A DNA stretch of 64,000 nt from G965220825 sp965220825 (GTDB taxonomy: Bacteria > Pseudomonadota > Alphaproteobacteria > UBA828): NCBI GenBank assembly GCA_965220825.1, contig OZ244839.1, positions 1,674,001 through 1,738,000 of the forward strand. Direction: 5' to 3'. A program made the translations under genes and the position numbers. The notes below the pieces were generated by a model. That model had not been told where the DNA came from, did not search any database, and saw only the letters and a program-made list of their open reading frames with translations. Below, piece by piece: positions 1-7,903 of this stretch; positions within the stretch are counted from its first letter, which is position 1, and each line of letters starts with the position of its first letter.

Positions 1-1
1 G

Positions 2-631
2 CTGCCCGAAACGGGCCTCCTCGACAGCATGCTCTATACGACCGGCAACGTCCTGATCGCGGTCGTCCTCGGGACCGCCGTCGGGACGGTCTGCGGGCTG
101 GTGACAGCGCGGTTCGACCTTGTCCGGTCGATCCTCGATCCGGTTCTCATGGTCGCGGGCACGATCCCGATCCTCGTGCTCGCGCCGTTCTTCCTCATCT
201 GGTTCGGCATCGGTCGAACCAGCGCTGTGCTGCTGGTGGCCATCTATGTGGCCGTCATCCTCTATATCTACGCCCAGCGCGCCGCCAGCACGCTCGACCC
301 CGTCTACGAGGATGCCGCCTACACGCTTGGAGCGAGCCGCAGGCGTGTCGTCTGGGACGTCCTCATCAGGGGCACCGTGCCGCAGATCCTCGGTGGCATC
401 CGGATCGCACTGGCCGGAGCCTGGGGCCTGGAAGCCATTGCGGAGCTTCTCGGCGCCCAGCAGGGAATTGGCAAGATCGTCCAGGTTCTCGCCGGCTCGA
501 CCGACATGGAGGGCATTTTCGCCGCCCTCCTCGTACTCGGCGTACTTGCGGTCGTCTTCGACGCACTCGCCGCCCGTTTCTTCTCTTACGTCTCGGCATG
601 GAGCGTCGAGGCCCGAACCGGCGGAGGCTGA
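2..631 (+). CDS. ABC transporter permease, SsuC/ThiX-like (5' partial)
   Basis: Inner-membrane permease of a nitrate/sulfonate/taurine or pyrimidine-type ABC importer. The reading frame is open from base 2, so the start lies upstream of the window; an internal ATG at 29 is probably not the start because coding sequence continues before it. Several hydrophobic segments are visible, and the EAA-type cytoplasmic loop (TLGASRRRVVWDV, followed by VPQILGGIRIAL) is typical of the BPD_transp_1 fold. It is followed by the ATPase gene after 10 nt and by a second permease gene, giving a permease-ATPase-permease operon. The substrate-binding protein is not in view and may lie upstream. The substrate is inferred to be a hydantoin or pyrimidine only from the hydantoinase gene downstream. 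Confidence 0.85.
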   Translation: MPETGLLDSMLYTTGNVLIAVVLGTAVGTVCGLVTARFDLVRSILDPVLMVAGTIPILVLAPFFLIWFGIGRTSAVLLVAIYVAVILYIYAQRAASTLDPVYEDAAYTLGASRRRVVWDVLIRGTVPQILGGIRIALAGAWGLEAIAELLGAQQGIGKIVQVLAGSTDMEGIFAALLVLGVLAVVFDALAARFFSYVSAWSVEARTGGG

Positions 632-641
632 TCCATTGGCA

Positions 642-1460
642 ATGGCGGCAGGCGGCACGGATGTCATCGTGGCCGGCAAACTCTCCCGGACTTTCCGTCG
701 CGCGGACCGACAGATGGTGACGGCGCTCGACGACGTGTCGTTCCGGATCGGCCGAGGCCAGTTCGTATGCCTGGTCGGGCCATCGGGCTGCGGGAAGTCC
801 ACGCTGCTGAAGCTCATCGCGGGGCTCATGCTTCCGTCGGCCGGTACGCTCGAGGTCGAGGGGCGGAGCGTCGTCCAGCCCGATCCGGAACGCGGCATGG
901 TGTTCCAGCAGGACAGCGTCTTCCCCTGGATGCGCGTGATAGACAATGTCGAATACGGGCTGAAATGCCGCGGGGTGAGCAAAGCCGAGCGCCGCGCCAG
1001 CGCCAAGCTATACCTCAAGCGCGTCGGCCTCTCGCACGTGGCGAAGGCGTGGCCGCGGGAACTCTCCGGCGGCATGCTGAAGCGGGTCGCCGTAGCCACG
1101 GTATTCGCCAACGGCGCCAATGTTCTGCTTCTGGACGAGCCGTTCGGCGCCGTCGACTACGTCACCAAGCGCAATCTGCACGATGTCCTGCTCGCACTGT
1201 GGTCCGAGGCCGGGTCGAGCGAACGGCGGACCGTCCTTTTCGTGACCCATGATGTGGACGAGGCGCTAATCCTCTCGGACCGGATCCTGGTCATGCACAG
1301 CGGCCGGATCGTCGACGATCTCACCGTCGACGCGCCGCGGCCGCGGACGACGGACGGGCTGATGGAGCCTGCCATGGTGCGGCACAAGCATGTCCTGCTC
1401 GCCCACCTCGGGCTCGAAGACGTGCGGAGCGCCCGCGGGGCGCCGGTGGGAGCGAGCTGA
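642..1460 (+). CDS. ABC transporter ATP-binding protein (SsuB/TauB/ThiZ-like)
   Basis: Cytoplasmic ATPase of the same importer, 272 residues. Walker A GPSGCGKST, a Q-loop region (GMVFQQDSVFPWMRV), the ABC signature LSGGM, Walker B LLLDEPF and the switch histidine in VTHDVDEA are all present. The residue after LSGG is Met rather than Gln, which is common in the SsuB/TauB/NrtD group. I start at ATG 642, 10 nt after the preceding stop, because an upstream in-frame extension would overlap the permease gene with no family similarity. It ends 3 nt before the second permease gene, indicating a co-transcribed unit. Confidence 0.92.
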   Translation: MAAGGTDVIVAGKLSRTFRRADRQMVTALDDVSFRIGRGQFVCLVGPSGCGKSTLLKLIAGLMLPSAGTLEVEGRSVVQPDPERGMVFQQDSVFPWMRVIDNVEYGLKCRGVSKAERRASAKLYLKRVGLSHVAKAWPRELSGGMLKRVAVATVFANGANVLLLDEPFGAVDYVTKRNLHDVLLALWSEAGSSERRTVLFVTHDVDEALILSDRILVMHSGRIVDDLTVDAPRPRTTDGLMEPAMVRHKHVLLAHLGLEDVRSARGAPVGAS

Positions 1461-1463
1461 CCG

Positions 1464-2336
1464 ATGCGGTGGCTGGCCACGCAGTTCTACCGCCGGCGCG
1501 TCTCCGTCCTGGTCCTGCTCGCGATGGCCGGGCTCTGGCAGGTCCTGTCGACGGTCTTCACCGCCGAAGCGGTCCCGGGGGAGCCGATGGTGCCGGGGTG
1601 GCAGGTCGTCTTCAGCCGCACATTGCTGTCGCTGTCCGACTATTGGCGCGGCGGCCTGGGCGTCCCCTCCGTGGCCTCCGGCGCACCCCAGAGCTATCTT
1701 GCCGCCGTTCTCTCCATTCTCGACCACTCGGTCGATACCGTCGTGCGGCTCTATGCCGGGCTCTTCATCGGCGCCGTAGGCGGCTCTCTTCTCGGAATTG
1801 CGGTGTCATGGTCGCCGTGGACCCGCCGGATCGTGGATCTGCCGCTCCGGCTCCTGCGCACACTGCCGCTGCTCGCCATGGTACCGATGTTTCAGCTCTG
1901 GTTCGGTATTGACTTCATCGGCAAGATCGCCTTCGTCGGCTACGGTGTCGGCGTCATCTTCTTCTCCGGCGTAGTGAACGCGGTGAAGAACGTCCCGCAG
2001 ATATATATCGACAATGCGCGCACGCTCGGCGCCTCGCGCCTGCAGGTCTATCGCACCGTGGTCCTGCCGGCGATATTTCCCGAGATGCGGGGAACCATCC
2101 TGCTCAGCCTCGGCATCGGGTGGGCCGCAGTGCTGGGCGCGGAGTATCTGGGCGCCCAATCGGGGCTCGGCTATATCATCATCTACTCGGAGCAGTTCGC
2201 CTATCTGGACCGGATGTTCGCAGTGGCGCTGATCTTCGTGTTCTACGCCTCGATCAGCTATGCCATCTTCGACCGGCTGTCGACGCGGCTGCTGCGGTGG
2301 ATGCCGCAGGCGGGGCGCGTAGCCGCCCACGGCTGA
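1464..2336 (+). CDS. ABC transporter permease
   Basis: Second permease of the importer, 290 residues, starting 3 nt after the ATPase stop. It has an N-terminal transmembrane segment followed by a long periplasmic stretch and a BPD_transp_1 core. The EAA loop (ARTLGASRLQVYRTVVLPAIFP) precedes the final membrane helices. Two different permease genes around one ATPase gene imply a heterodimeric channel, whereas classical SsuC and TauC act as homodimers. A 66-nt gap with a weak GC-rich inverted repeat (2352-2375) separates it from the hydantoinase gene, which is probably in the same transcript. Confidence 0.88.
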   Translation: MRWLATQFYRRRVSVLVLLAMAGLWQVLSTVFTAEAVPGEPMVPGWQVVFSRTLLSLSDYWRGGLGVPSVASGAPQSYLAAVLSILDHSVDTVVRLYAGLFIGAVGGSLLGIAVSWSPWTRRIVDLPLRLLRTLPLLAMVPMFQLWFGIDFIGKIAFVGYGVGVIFFSGVVNAVKNVPQIYIDNARTLGASRLQVYRTVVLPAIFPEMRGTILLSLGIGWAAVLGAEYLGAQSGLGYIIIYSEQFAYLDRMFAVALIFVFYASISYAIFDRLSTRLLRWMPQAGRVAAHG

Positions 2337-2402
2337 CACAACCGCGCAGCGGCCGGCGCCCACGGAACCGCCGGCGAAGCCAACGAAGCGAGGAAAGACA
2401 TC

Positions 2403-3845
2403 GTGACCCGATTCGATCTGGTGATACGCAACGGAAAGATCGCGACGCCGGCGGACGTGTTCACCGGCGATATCGGCATCTCGTCGGGGAAGATCGAGGC
2501 GCTGGCCGCGTCTCTCGACCGGGGGCTTGAGGAGATCGACGCCGCGGGCCGCACCATTACCCCGGGCGGCATCGACGGCCATATCCATCTCGAACAGCGC
2601 CTGCCCGACGGCGCCGAGATCGCCGACAACTTCTTCACCGGCTCGCGGTCGGCCGCCTGCGGCGGTACGACCACCATCATCCCCTTCGCCTTCCAGGAAC
2701 ATGGGGCGTCCCTGGCCCAGGCATTGGCCGACTATAGAGAGAGCGCCGAGGCGCGCTGCTTCATCGACTATGCCTTCCACGCCATTGTCACCGATCCCAC
2801 GGCGCAGGTGCTGAACCAGGAGCTGCCCTCGCTCGTGCGCCAGGGCTATACCTCCTACAAGCTCTACATGACCTACCAGGGCCTGCAGCTCACCGACCGC
2901 CAGGTGCTCGACATGCTCACCGCGATGCGCCGGGAGCAGGCGATCGCCATGGTGCATGCGGAGAATACCGAGTTCATCGAGTGGCTCACGGAGAAGCTCG
3001 TCGACAAGGGCCTTACCGCTCCGAAATATCACACCAGGGCGCATCCCGTGATCGGCGAGCGCGAGGCCACGCACCGGGCCATGTCCATGTCCGAGCTCGT
3101 CGGGGTGCCTATCGTCCTAGTGCACGTGTCCACGCGCGACGTTGTGGAGCAGATCGACTGGGCCCGCGCCAGAGGGCTCGCAGTCCACGCCGAGACCTGT
3201 CCCCAATATCTACTGCTGACCGAGGACGCCTACGACGTCCAAGGGTTCGAGGGAGCCAAGTTCATCTGCACGCCGCCACCGCGCACCCTCGACGACCAGA
3301 GGGCCATCTGGGCAGCGCTTTCGCGCGACGTCTTCGACATCGTGTCCTCCGATCACTCGCCGTTCCGCTTCTCCGACCCCAAGGGCAAACAGATCGCCGG
3401 GACGAACGCGGGCTTCCACAAGGTGCCGAACGGCGTCCCCGGGGTCGAGACGCGGATGCCGCTGCTGTTCTCCGAAGGCGTTCTGGAGGGCCGGATCGAT
3501 CTGAACCAGTTCGTCAGACTCACGGCGACGAACGCCGCCAAGCTCTATGGGCTCTACCCACGCAAGGGGACAATCGCCATCGGCGCCGACGCCGACTTGG
3601 TGATCTGGGACACGGAAACGCCCGTTACCGTAACCAACGACCGGCTTCACCATGCGTGCGACTACACTCCCTACGAGGGGATGACGCTCCGCGCATGGCC
3701 TGCCCTCACCCTGTCTCGGGGGCGGCCCGTCTGGCGGGACGGCGAGCTCTGCGTGGAGGCCGGGCACGGAGAGTTTCTGGCCTGCGAACGGCCCGCGGTT
3801 GCGCGGGCGCCGCGTCCCACGCGAATCCCCGAACTCATCGGATAG
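2403..3845 (+). CDS. Dihydropyrimidinase / D-hydantoinase (paralogue 1)
   Basis: Zinc amidohydrolase that opens cyclic amides (5,6-dihydropyrimidines, hydantoins) to N-carbamoyl amino acids; 480 residues, normal family length. The metal-binding His-x-His is in GGIDGHIHLE, the lysine expected to be carbamylated is in SYKLYMTYQG (about residue 153), further metal histidines are in VHAEN and VHVSTRD, and the catalytic Asp is in SSDHSPF (about residue 317). GTG start at 2403 with a GAGGAAAG ribosome-binding site. It follows the ABC transporter genes, which suggests its substrate is imported by that system. The exact ring specificity cannot be read from sequence. Confidence 0.9.
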   Translation: MTRFDLVIRNGKIATPADVFTGDIGISSGKIEALAASLDRGLEEIDAAGRTITPGGIDGHIHLEQRLPDGAEIADNFFTGSRSAACGGTTTIIPFAFQEHGASLAQALADYRESAEARCFIDYAFHAIVTDPTAQVLNQELPSLVRQGYTSYKLYMTYQGLQLTDRQVLDMLTAMRREQAIAMVHAENTEFIEWLTEKLVDKGLTAPKYHTRAHPVIGEREATHRAMSMSELVGVPIVLVHVSTRDVVEQIDWARARGLAVHAETCPQYLLLTEDAYDVQGFEGAKFICTPPPRTLDDQRAIWAALSRDVFDIVSSDHSPFRFSDPKGKQIAGTNAGFHKVPNGVPGVETRMPLLFSEGVLEGRIDLNQFVRLTATNAAKLYGLYPRKGTIAIGADADLVIWDTETPVTVTNDRLHHACDYTPYEGMTLRAWPALTLSRGRPVWRDGELCVEAGHGEFLACERPAVARAPRPTRIPELIG

Positions 3846-3906
3846 ACGAGACTGGCCCCTGCCCGACGCACTGCGGGCCGGCGGGCTGGCGCCCGGGGTG
3901 GGAGCG

Positions 3907-4587
3907 ATGCAGGTTCTGGTGATCGAGGACGATGTCGAAGCCGCGCGCTATCTGCGCAAGGGGCTTGCCGAGAGCGGCCATGTGGCGGAGACCGTGCATG
4001 ACGGGCGGGACGGGCTGGAGCTCGCGCTGAGCCACGACTTCGACGCGCTCGTGGTGGACCGCATGCTGCCGGGCCTTGACGGCCTCGCCCTCATCGAGAC
4101 GCTCCGGCGCAAGGGCCGGCGGACGCCGGTGCTGATCCTGAGTGCGCTGGGCCGGGTGGACGACCGGGTACGGGGCCTCAAGGCCGGCGGCGACGACTAC
4201 CTCGTCAAACCCTTCGCCTTCTCCGAGCTTCTGGCCCGCCTCGAGGCCCTGGTGCGCCGCGCCCGGGCGGACGACGGCGGCGAGGCCCGGTTATGCGTTG
4301 GCGACCTGGAGATGGACCTGCTCGCGCGCACGGTCACGCGCGCAGGCCGCGATGTCGCTCTCCTGCCCCGCGAGTTCAAGCTGCTCGAATATCTAATGCG
4401 CCATGCCGGCCAGGTGGTAACCCGCACAATGCTGCTGGAGCGGGTCTGGGGCTATCATTTCGATCCGCAGACCAACGTCATCGACGTCCATGTGAGCCGT
4501 CTTCGCCAGAAGATCGACAAAGGCTTCGACGCGCCCCTGCTCCACACCGTCCGCGGCGCCGGATACTGCCTCCGCGCCGACGAATAG
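3907..4587 (+). CDS. OmpR/PhoB-family response regulator
   Basis: DNA-binding response regulator, 226 residues. The receiver domain begins MQVLVIEDD and has phosphoacceptor Asp51 (VVDRMLPGLDG) and the conserved Lys in YLVKPFAF. A winged-helix Trans_reg_C domain follows with LPREFKLLEYLMRH and VWGYHFDPQTNVIDVHVSRLR. ATG 3907 is chosen because the receiver fold starts there. No sensor kinase gene is adjacent; the only one in view is at 11334, beyond an inserted minus-strand cluster, and in many alphaproteobacteria these two genes are contiguous. It probably responds to envelope stress, given the HtrA gene after the kinase gene. Confidence 0.93.
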   Translation: MQVLVIEDDVEAARYLRKGLAESGHVAETVHDGRDGLELALSHDFDALVVDRMLPGLDGLALIETLRRKGRRTPVLILSALGRVDDRVRGLKAGGDDYLVKPFAFSELLARLEALVRRARADDGGEARLCVGDLEMDLLARTVTRAGRDVALLPREFKLLEYLMRHAGQVVTRTMLLERVWGYHFDPQTNVIDVHVSRLRQKIDKGFDAPLLHTVRGAGYCLRADE

Positions 4588-4622
4588 CCCCCGCGTGCCG
4601 CCCGCGCTCTGGCTGCGGGCCG
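4588..4622. terminator. Possible bidirectional terminator between convergent genes
   Basis: The 35 nt between the convergent response-regulator and amidohydrolase genes contains GCCCGC (4600-4605) and GCGGGC (4615-4620), a 6-bp GC hairpin with a 9-nt loop. There is no clear T-tract, so termination is only suggested. Confidence 0.25.
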
Positions 4623-5876
4623 TCACGTGGCAGCCCAGCAGGAGCCTTCCAGCCCGCCGACACGGCGGCCGCCCTTGATATGGATTCTCCGCCCCGGCAG
4701 GCGGCGGAAGATGTCGACCAGCGACGCGGCCTCGAAGACGACAAGATCGGCGGGCTCGCCGACGGCGACGGTCCGGGGGCGCAGCCCCAGCGCTCGCGCG
4801 GCCCGGGACGTCACCATCTCGAAGCCTTCGCGGACTTCGTCGTCGGTCCGCAGGCCCGCCGCCAGGATGGTGACATAGCCAAGTTCCACCGGGTCCATCC
4901 GATTGAACCGGAACCAGATGTCGTACATGTTGTCGCCGGCGGCCGCCACGTTGACGCCGGCATCAAGCAGTTCCTTGGCCCTGGAAGCACCCCTGTTGGC
5001 GGGCGTCCGCTTGGCTCCCCCCAGCATCTGGAGGTTGGCCGTCGGCAGCACCGTGACCGTCATGCCGGCCGCCAGGACCTTGTCGATCACGCGCTTCGCC
5101 TCGTCGTCCGGATAGACCGCGAGCGCGTTGCAGTGGCTCGCGACGACCCGGCCCTGCATGCCGCGGGCGGTGGTCGCATCGGCCAGCATCTCGAGCGTCT
5201 TGAGCTCGGGCCGGTCCATATAGTCGCAATGCATCTCGACGGTTACGGCGAACTCCTCGGCGAGGTCGAGGACGGTCTCGATATGGGTCCGCTGGTCCTC
5301 GGCGGACGCTTCGACCTCCGGCAGCCCGCCCACCGCCTCGGCGCCCATGGACAAGGCCTCGCGCAGAAGCGCCGGCGCTTCCTTGTCGGCGACGATCCCT
5401 TCCTGCGGAAAGGCGACACAGGTGGTATCGATGACTCCGGCGAACCGTTCCCGCGCGCGGAGAACGCCCTCGAAGGAAACCAGCCGGGTCGCGAAATCGA
5501 CGTCGATCTGGGCGTGAAGGCGGCCGGTTCCGTGGGCGACCGCGAGCTCCAGCGCGCGGCTCGCCCGCTCCTCCACGTCGGCGACCGTGAAGTCGCGCTT
5601 GACCTCCCGGGCGCGGGCGAACGCCTCCTCGGGTCCGAGCGCGCCGAGCCGGTCGCGGCTCAGGACCTTGTCCAGATGGAAGTGAGCTTCGATAAAGGAA
5701 GGTGTCACCAGGCCGCCATGGGCGTCGATATGCGCAGCGGCCGATCCCTTCAGCTCTTCCTCGATCGCCCCGATGCGCCCGTCACGGATTCCGATGCAGA
5801 CCGACTCGCCGTCATCGAGCCGTGTAGCGTCGGAAATCAGAAGGTCCCATTCCACTCTCTGTTCCGGTCCCGCCAT
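4623..5876 (-). CDS. Amidohydrolase family protein, cytosine-deaminase-like
   Basis: 417-residue metal-dependent hydrolase of the CodA-like branch. It shows the N-terminal metal motif EAHFHLDK (HxHxxK type, as in cytosine deaminase), VEMHCDYMD, VASHCNAL and the AAGDNMYDIW segment where the metal Asp lies. The C-terminal GEPADLVVFEA is the usual composite-domain strand. It is likely to deaminate or hydrolyse an N-heterocycle or cyclic amide, which fits the hydantoin genes around it. It lies downstream of hyuB on the same strand with a 113-nt gap. True cytosine deaminase activity is only one possibility. Confidence 0.82.
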   Translation of the reverse strand: MAGPEQRVEWDLLISDATRLDDGESVCIGIRDGRIGAIEEELKGSAAAHIDAHGGLVTPSFIEAHFHLDKVLSRDRLGALGPEEAFARAREVKRDFTVADVEERASRALELAVAHGTGRLHAQIDVDFATRLVSFEGVLRARERFAGVIDTTCVAFPQEGIVADKEAPALLREALSMGAEAVGGLPEVEASAEDQRTHIETVLDLAEEFAVTVEMHCDYMDRPELKTLEMLADATTARGMQGRVVASHCNALAVYPDDEAKRVIDKVLAAGMTVTVLPTANLQMLGGAKRTPANRGASRAKELLDAGVNVAAAGDNMYDIWFRFNRMDPVELGYVTILAAGLRTDDEVREGFEMVTSRAARALGLRPRTVAVGEPADLVVFEAASLVDIFRRLPGRRIHIKGGRRVGGLEGSCWAAT

Positions 5877-5989
5877 GTCTCCCTCACCGTCGAAAACTCA
5901 AATCCGATCCCTTACCACCTTGATCCGACAATTCGGCGCATCGGGCCGCGCGGCCGCCACGGCATGACGATCGCGCCGCGATCGCGCGC

Positions 5990-7903
5990 CTACTCCGCCG
6001 CCTCGGCGGCAGCGCCCATGCTCGCAAGGAACCCCCGGTCGGGGTCCTCCCAGCCGCGAGGCCGGGAAATCGCGCCCGAGGCCTTTTCGGTCTCGAAATA
6101 GGCGCCGCGGTGGAACATGGGAAGGGGGCCGCGCGTGCCCACCATCTCGCCACGCAACCGCCGGGTCTCCGCCTCGTCCACCCGCCACGACGCACCGTCG
6201 CGGAAGACGGTCACCCCATATTGCTCACGCGCGGACCGTTCGGAAACGAGCCCGCATTCGACGTCGTAGCGCACCAGTTCCGGCTCGCGCCGGAGCGCAT
6301 CGCCCCATCCCCCGCCGCCGGTCGTGACGATGCGCACGACGGAGCCGGCTTCGATATCGACATTGTCCACCATGCCCGGCACGATCCTTTCCGCACCATC
6401 GGGGCCGGTGATCGAAATCGCATAGGATGCGCCGCATCTGCCGCCGTTCACGCCATAGGTATTCAACGACGCCCGGTCGGCGTTCGAGAGCAGCTTGGCT
6501 TCGTGGAGCGTCCGTATGCGCTTGTCATAGCCGAGCCCGCCCCGACGGAAGCCCGCCCCGCCCGAATCCTCCTTCAGGCCCAGCCGCTCGACCCGTATGG
6601 GATAGCGCGTTTCCGAGAATTCGGCAGGCAGGTTGCGCGAGTTGGGCACGATGTGGACGACGTCGCTGCCGTCCGCCCAGGGCCGGCCCGGGCCGCCGCC
6701 GCCCAGCACCTCGCGGAACAGATAGAAATCATCGTTCGTCCTGCCGCCGTGCAGGCCCCAGATGCGGATCGTTTCGTGATCGGCGGGCATCCGGCCGGCC
6801 GTCGCCTTCGAGAGGCAGGCCGCAAAGACGCCGAGCGCGCGAAGCAGGATGAAGAAGCGCAGGCCGGTGGGCTTGCCGAAGGTCGGCGTCACCAGGGTGC
6901 CCTTCTCGGGGAACACCACGTCGATCACGTCCAGCACGCCTTCGTTCATGTCGATCTCGGCGGCGCGTTCGGGCGAGTCCGCGAGCGAGCGCAGCACCGG
7001 TGCCATCCATTTGCGCACGAAGCGGCCTTCCCGGTAATCGATCGGCCAGTTGATGGGCCCCTTCGCCTCCGGGTCCGTGCCGGAGAAGTCGAGGGTTATC
7101 TTGTCCACCGTCTTGGTCATGGTGAGCCGCAATGCGTGCAGGCGCGGCGGATCGACCCCATCGTTCTCGATATAGTCTTCCCAGCGATAGACCCCGTCCC
7201 GGATCTTCGGCAGAAGCTCGCGCCGCAGCGTCTCGGCGCAGTTCTCGACAATGGCGTCGAACGCGGCCTCGAGAGTCGCCACGCCGTAGCGTTCCGCCAT
7301 GGCGACGACCCGCCGGGAGCCCAGCCGCGCCGCGCCGATCTCCGCGTCTATATCGCCCTCGAGATGCTCGGCCAGCCGGGAATTGCGCCCGATGATGGCG
7401 TAGGCGGCCTTGTTGAGCACCCCCTTCTCATAGAGCTTGATGGGCGGGATGACGAGGCCCTCCGACCACATGTCGGTCGCCTGGACGGGAAGGCTGCCCG
7501 GAACCGAGCCGCCCACATCGTCGTGATGCCCGAACACCTGGCTGAAGCCGATCAGCCGATCGCCGTGGAAGATCGGAATGGTCGCGCACAGATCCGGCAC
7601 ATGCCCGATCCCGCCGGCGCTGTTGTAGGGATCGTTCCAGAAGAACACGTCGCCTTCGTGAATGTCGTCCTTGCCGAAATAGTCGAACACGGGCTCCACC
7701 AGGGCGGAATAGGAGCGCCCGGTAAGCTTGCGGCCCCTGGCGTCGAACAGGGCGACGCGGTAGTCGTGCTGATCCCGGATCATGGGCGAACGCGAGGTGC
7801 GTTCGACCGCCGCCTCGATCTCGAGTTCCGCGGAACGGATGGTGCCGGCGATGACCTCCAGCTCGATCGGCCCCAGAACCGGCGCCCCACCGCCCTTCGT
7901 CAT
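5990..7903 (-). CDS. hyuB: Hydantoinase/oxoprolinase subunit B (HyuB)
   Basis: 637-residue HyuB-family subunit of an ATP-dependent N-methylhydantoinase / 5-oxoprolinase / acetone-carboxylase-like enzyme. Family signatures include DQHDYRVALFDARG, FFWNDPYNSAGGIGHVPD and GHHDDVGGSVPGS, where conserved His/Asp residues cluster. I start at ATG 7903 because the family begins with LGPIELEVIAGTIRS and because this ATG overlaps the hyuA stop (ATGA), a sign of translational coupling. It works with HyuA in ATP-driven hydrolysis of a cyclic amide. Confidence 0.92.
   Translation of the reverse strand: MTKGGGAPVLGPIELEVIAGTIRSAELEIEAAVERTSRSPMIRDQHDYRVALFDARGRKLTGRSYSALVEPVFDYFGKDDIHEGDVFFWNDPYNSAGGIGHVPDLCATIPIFHGDRLIGFSQVFGHHDDVGGSVPGSLPVQATDMWSEGLVIPPIKLYEKGVLNKAAYAIIGRNSRLAEHLEGDIDAEIGAARLGSRRVVAMAERYGVATLEAAFDAIVENCAETLRRELLPKIRDGVYRWEDYIENDGVDPPRLHALRLTMTKTVDKITLDFSGTDPEAKGPINWPIDYREGRFVRKWMAPVLRSLADSPERAAEIDMNEGVLDVIDVVFPEKGTLVTPTFGKPTGLRFFILLRALGVFAACLSKATAGRMPADHETIRIWGLHGGRTNDDFYLFREVLGGGGPGRPWADGSDVVHIVPNSRNLPAEFSETRYPIRVERLGLKEDSGGAGFRRGGLGYDKRIRTLHEAKLLSNADRASLNTYGVNGGRCGASYAISITGPDGAERIVPGMVDNVDIEAGSVVRIVTTGGGGWGDALRREPELVRYDVECGLVSERSAREQYGVTVFRDGASWRVDEAETRRLRGEMVGTRGPLPMFHRGAYFETEKASGAISRPRGWEDPDRGFLASMGAAAEAAE

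Noticed and set aside
2352..2375. GCCGGCG/CGCCGGC hairpin before the hydantoinase
   Set aside because: No T-tract and common by chance in GC-rich DNA; not called as a terminator.
1806..3074. 422-codon minus-strand frame opposite permease and hydantoinase
   Set aside because: Codon shadow of two genes with clear catalytic motifs.
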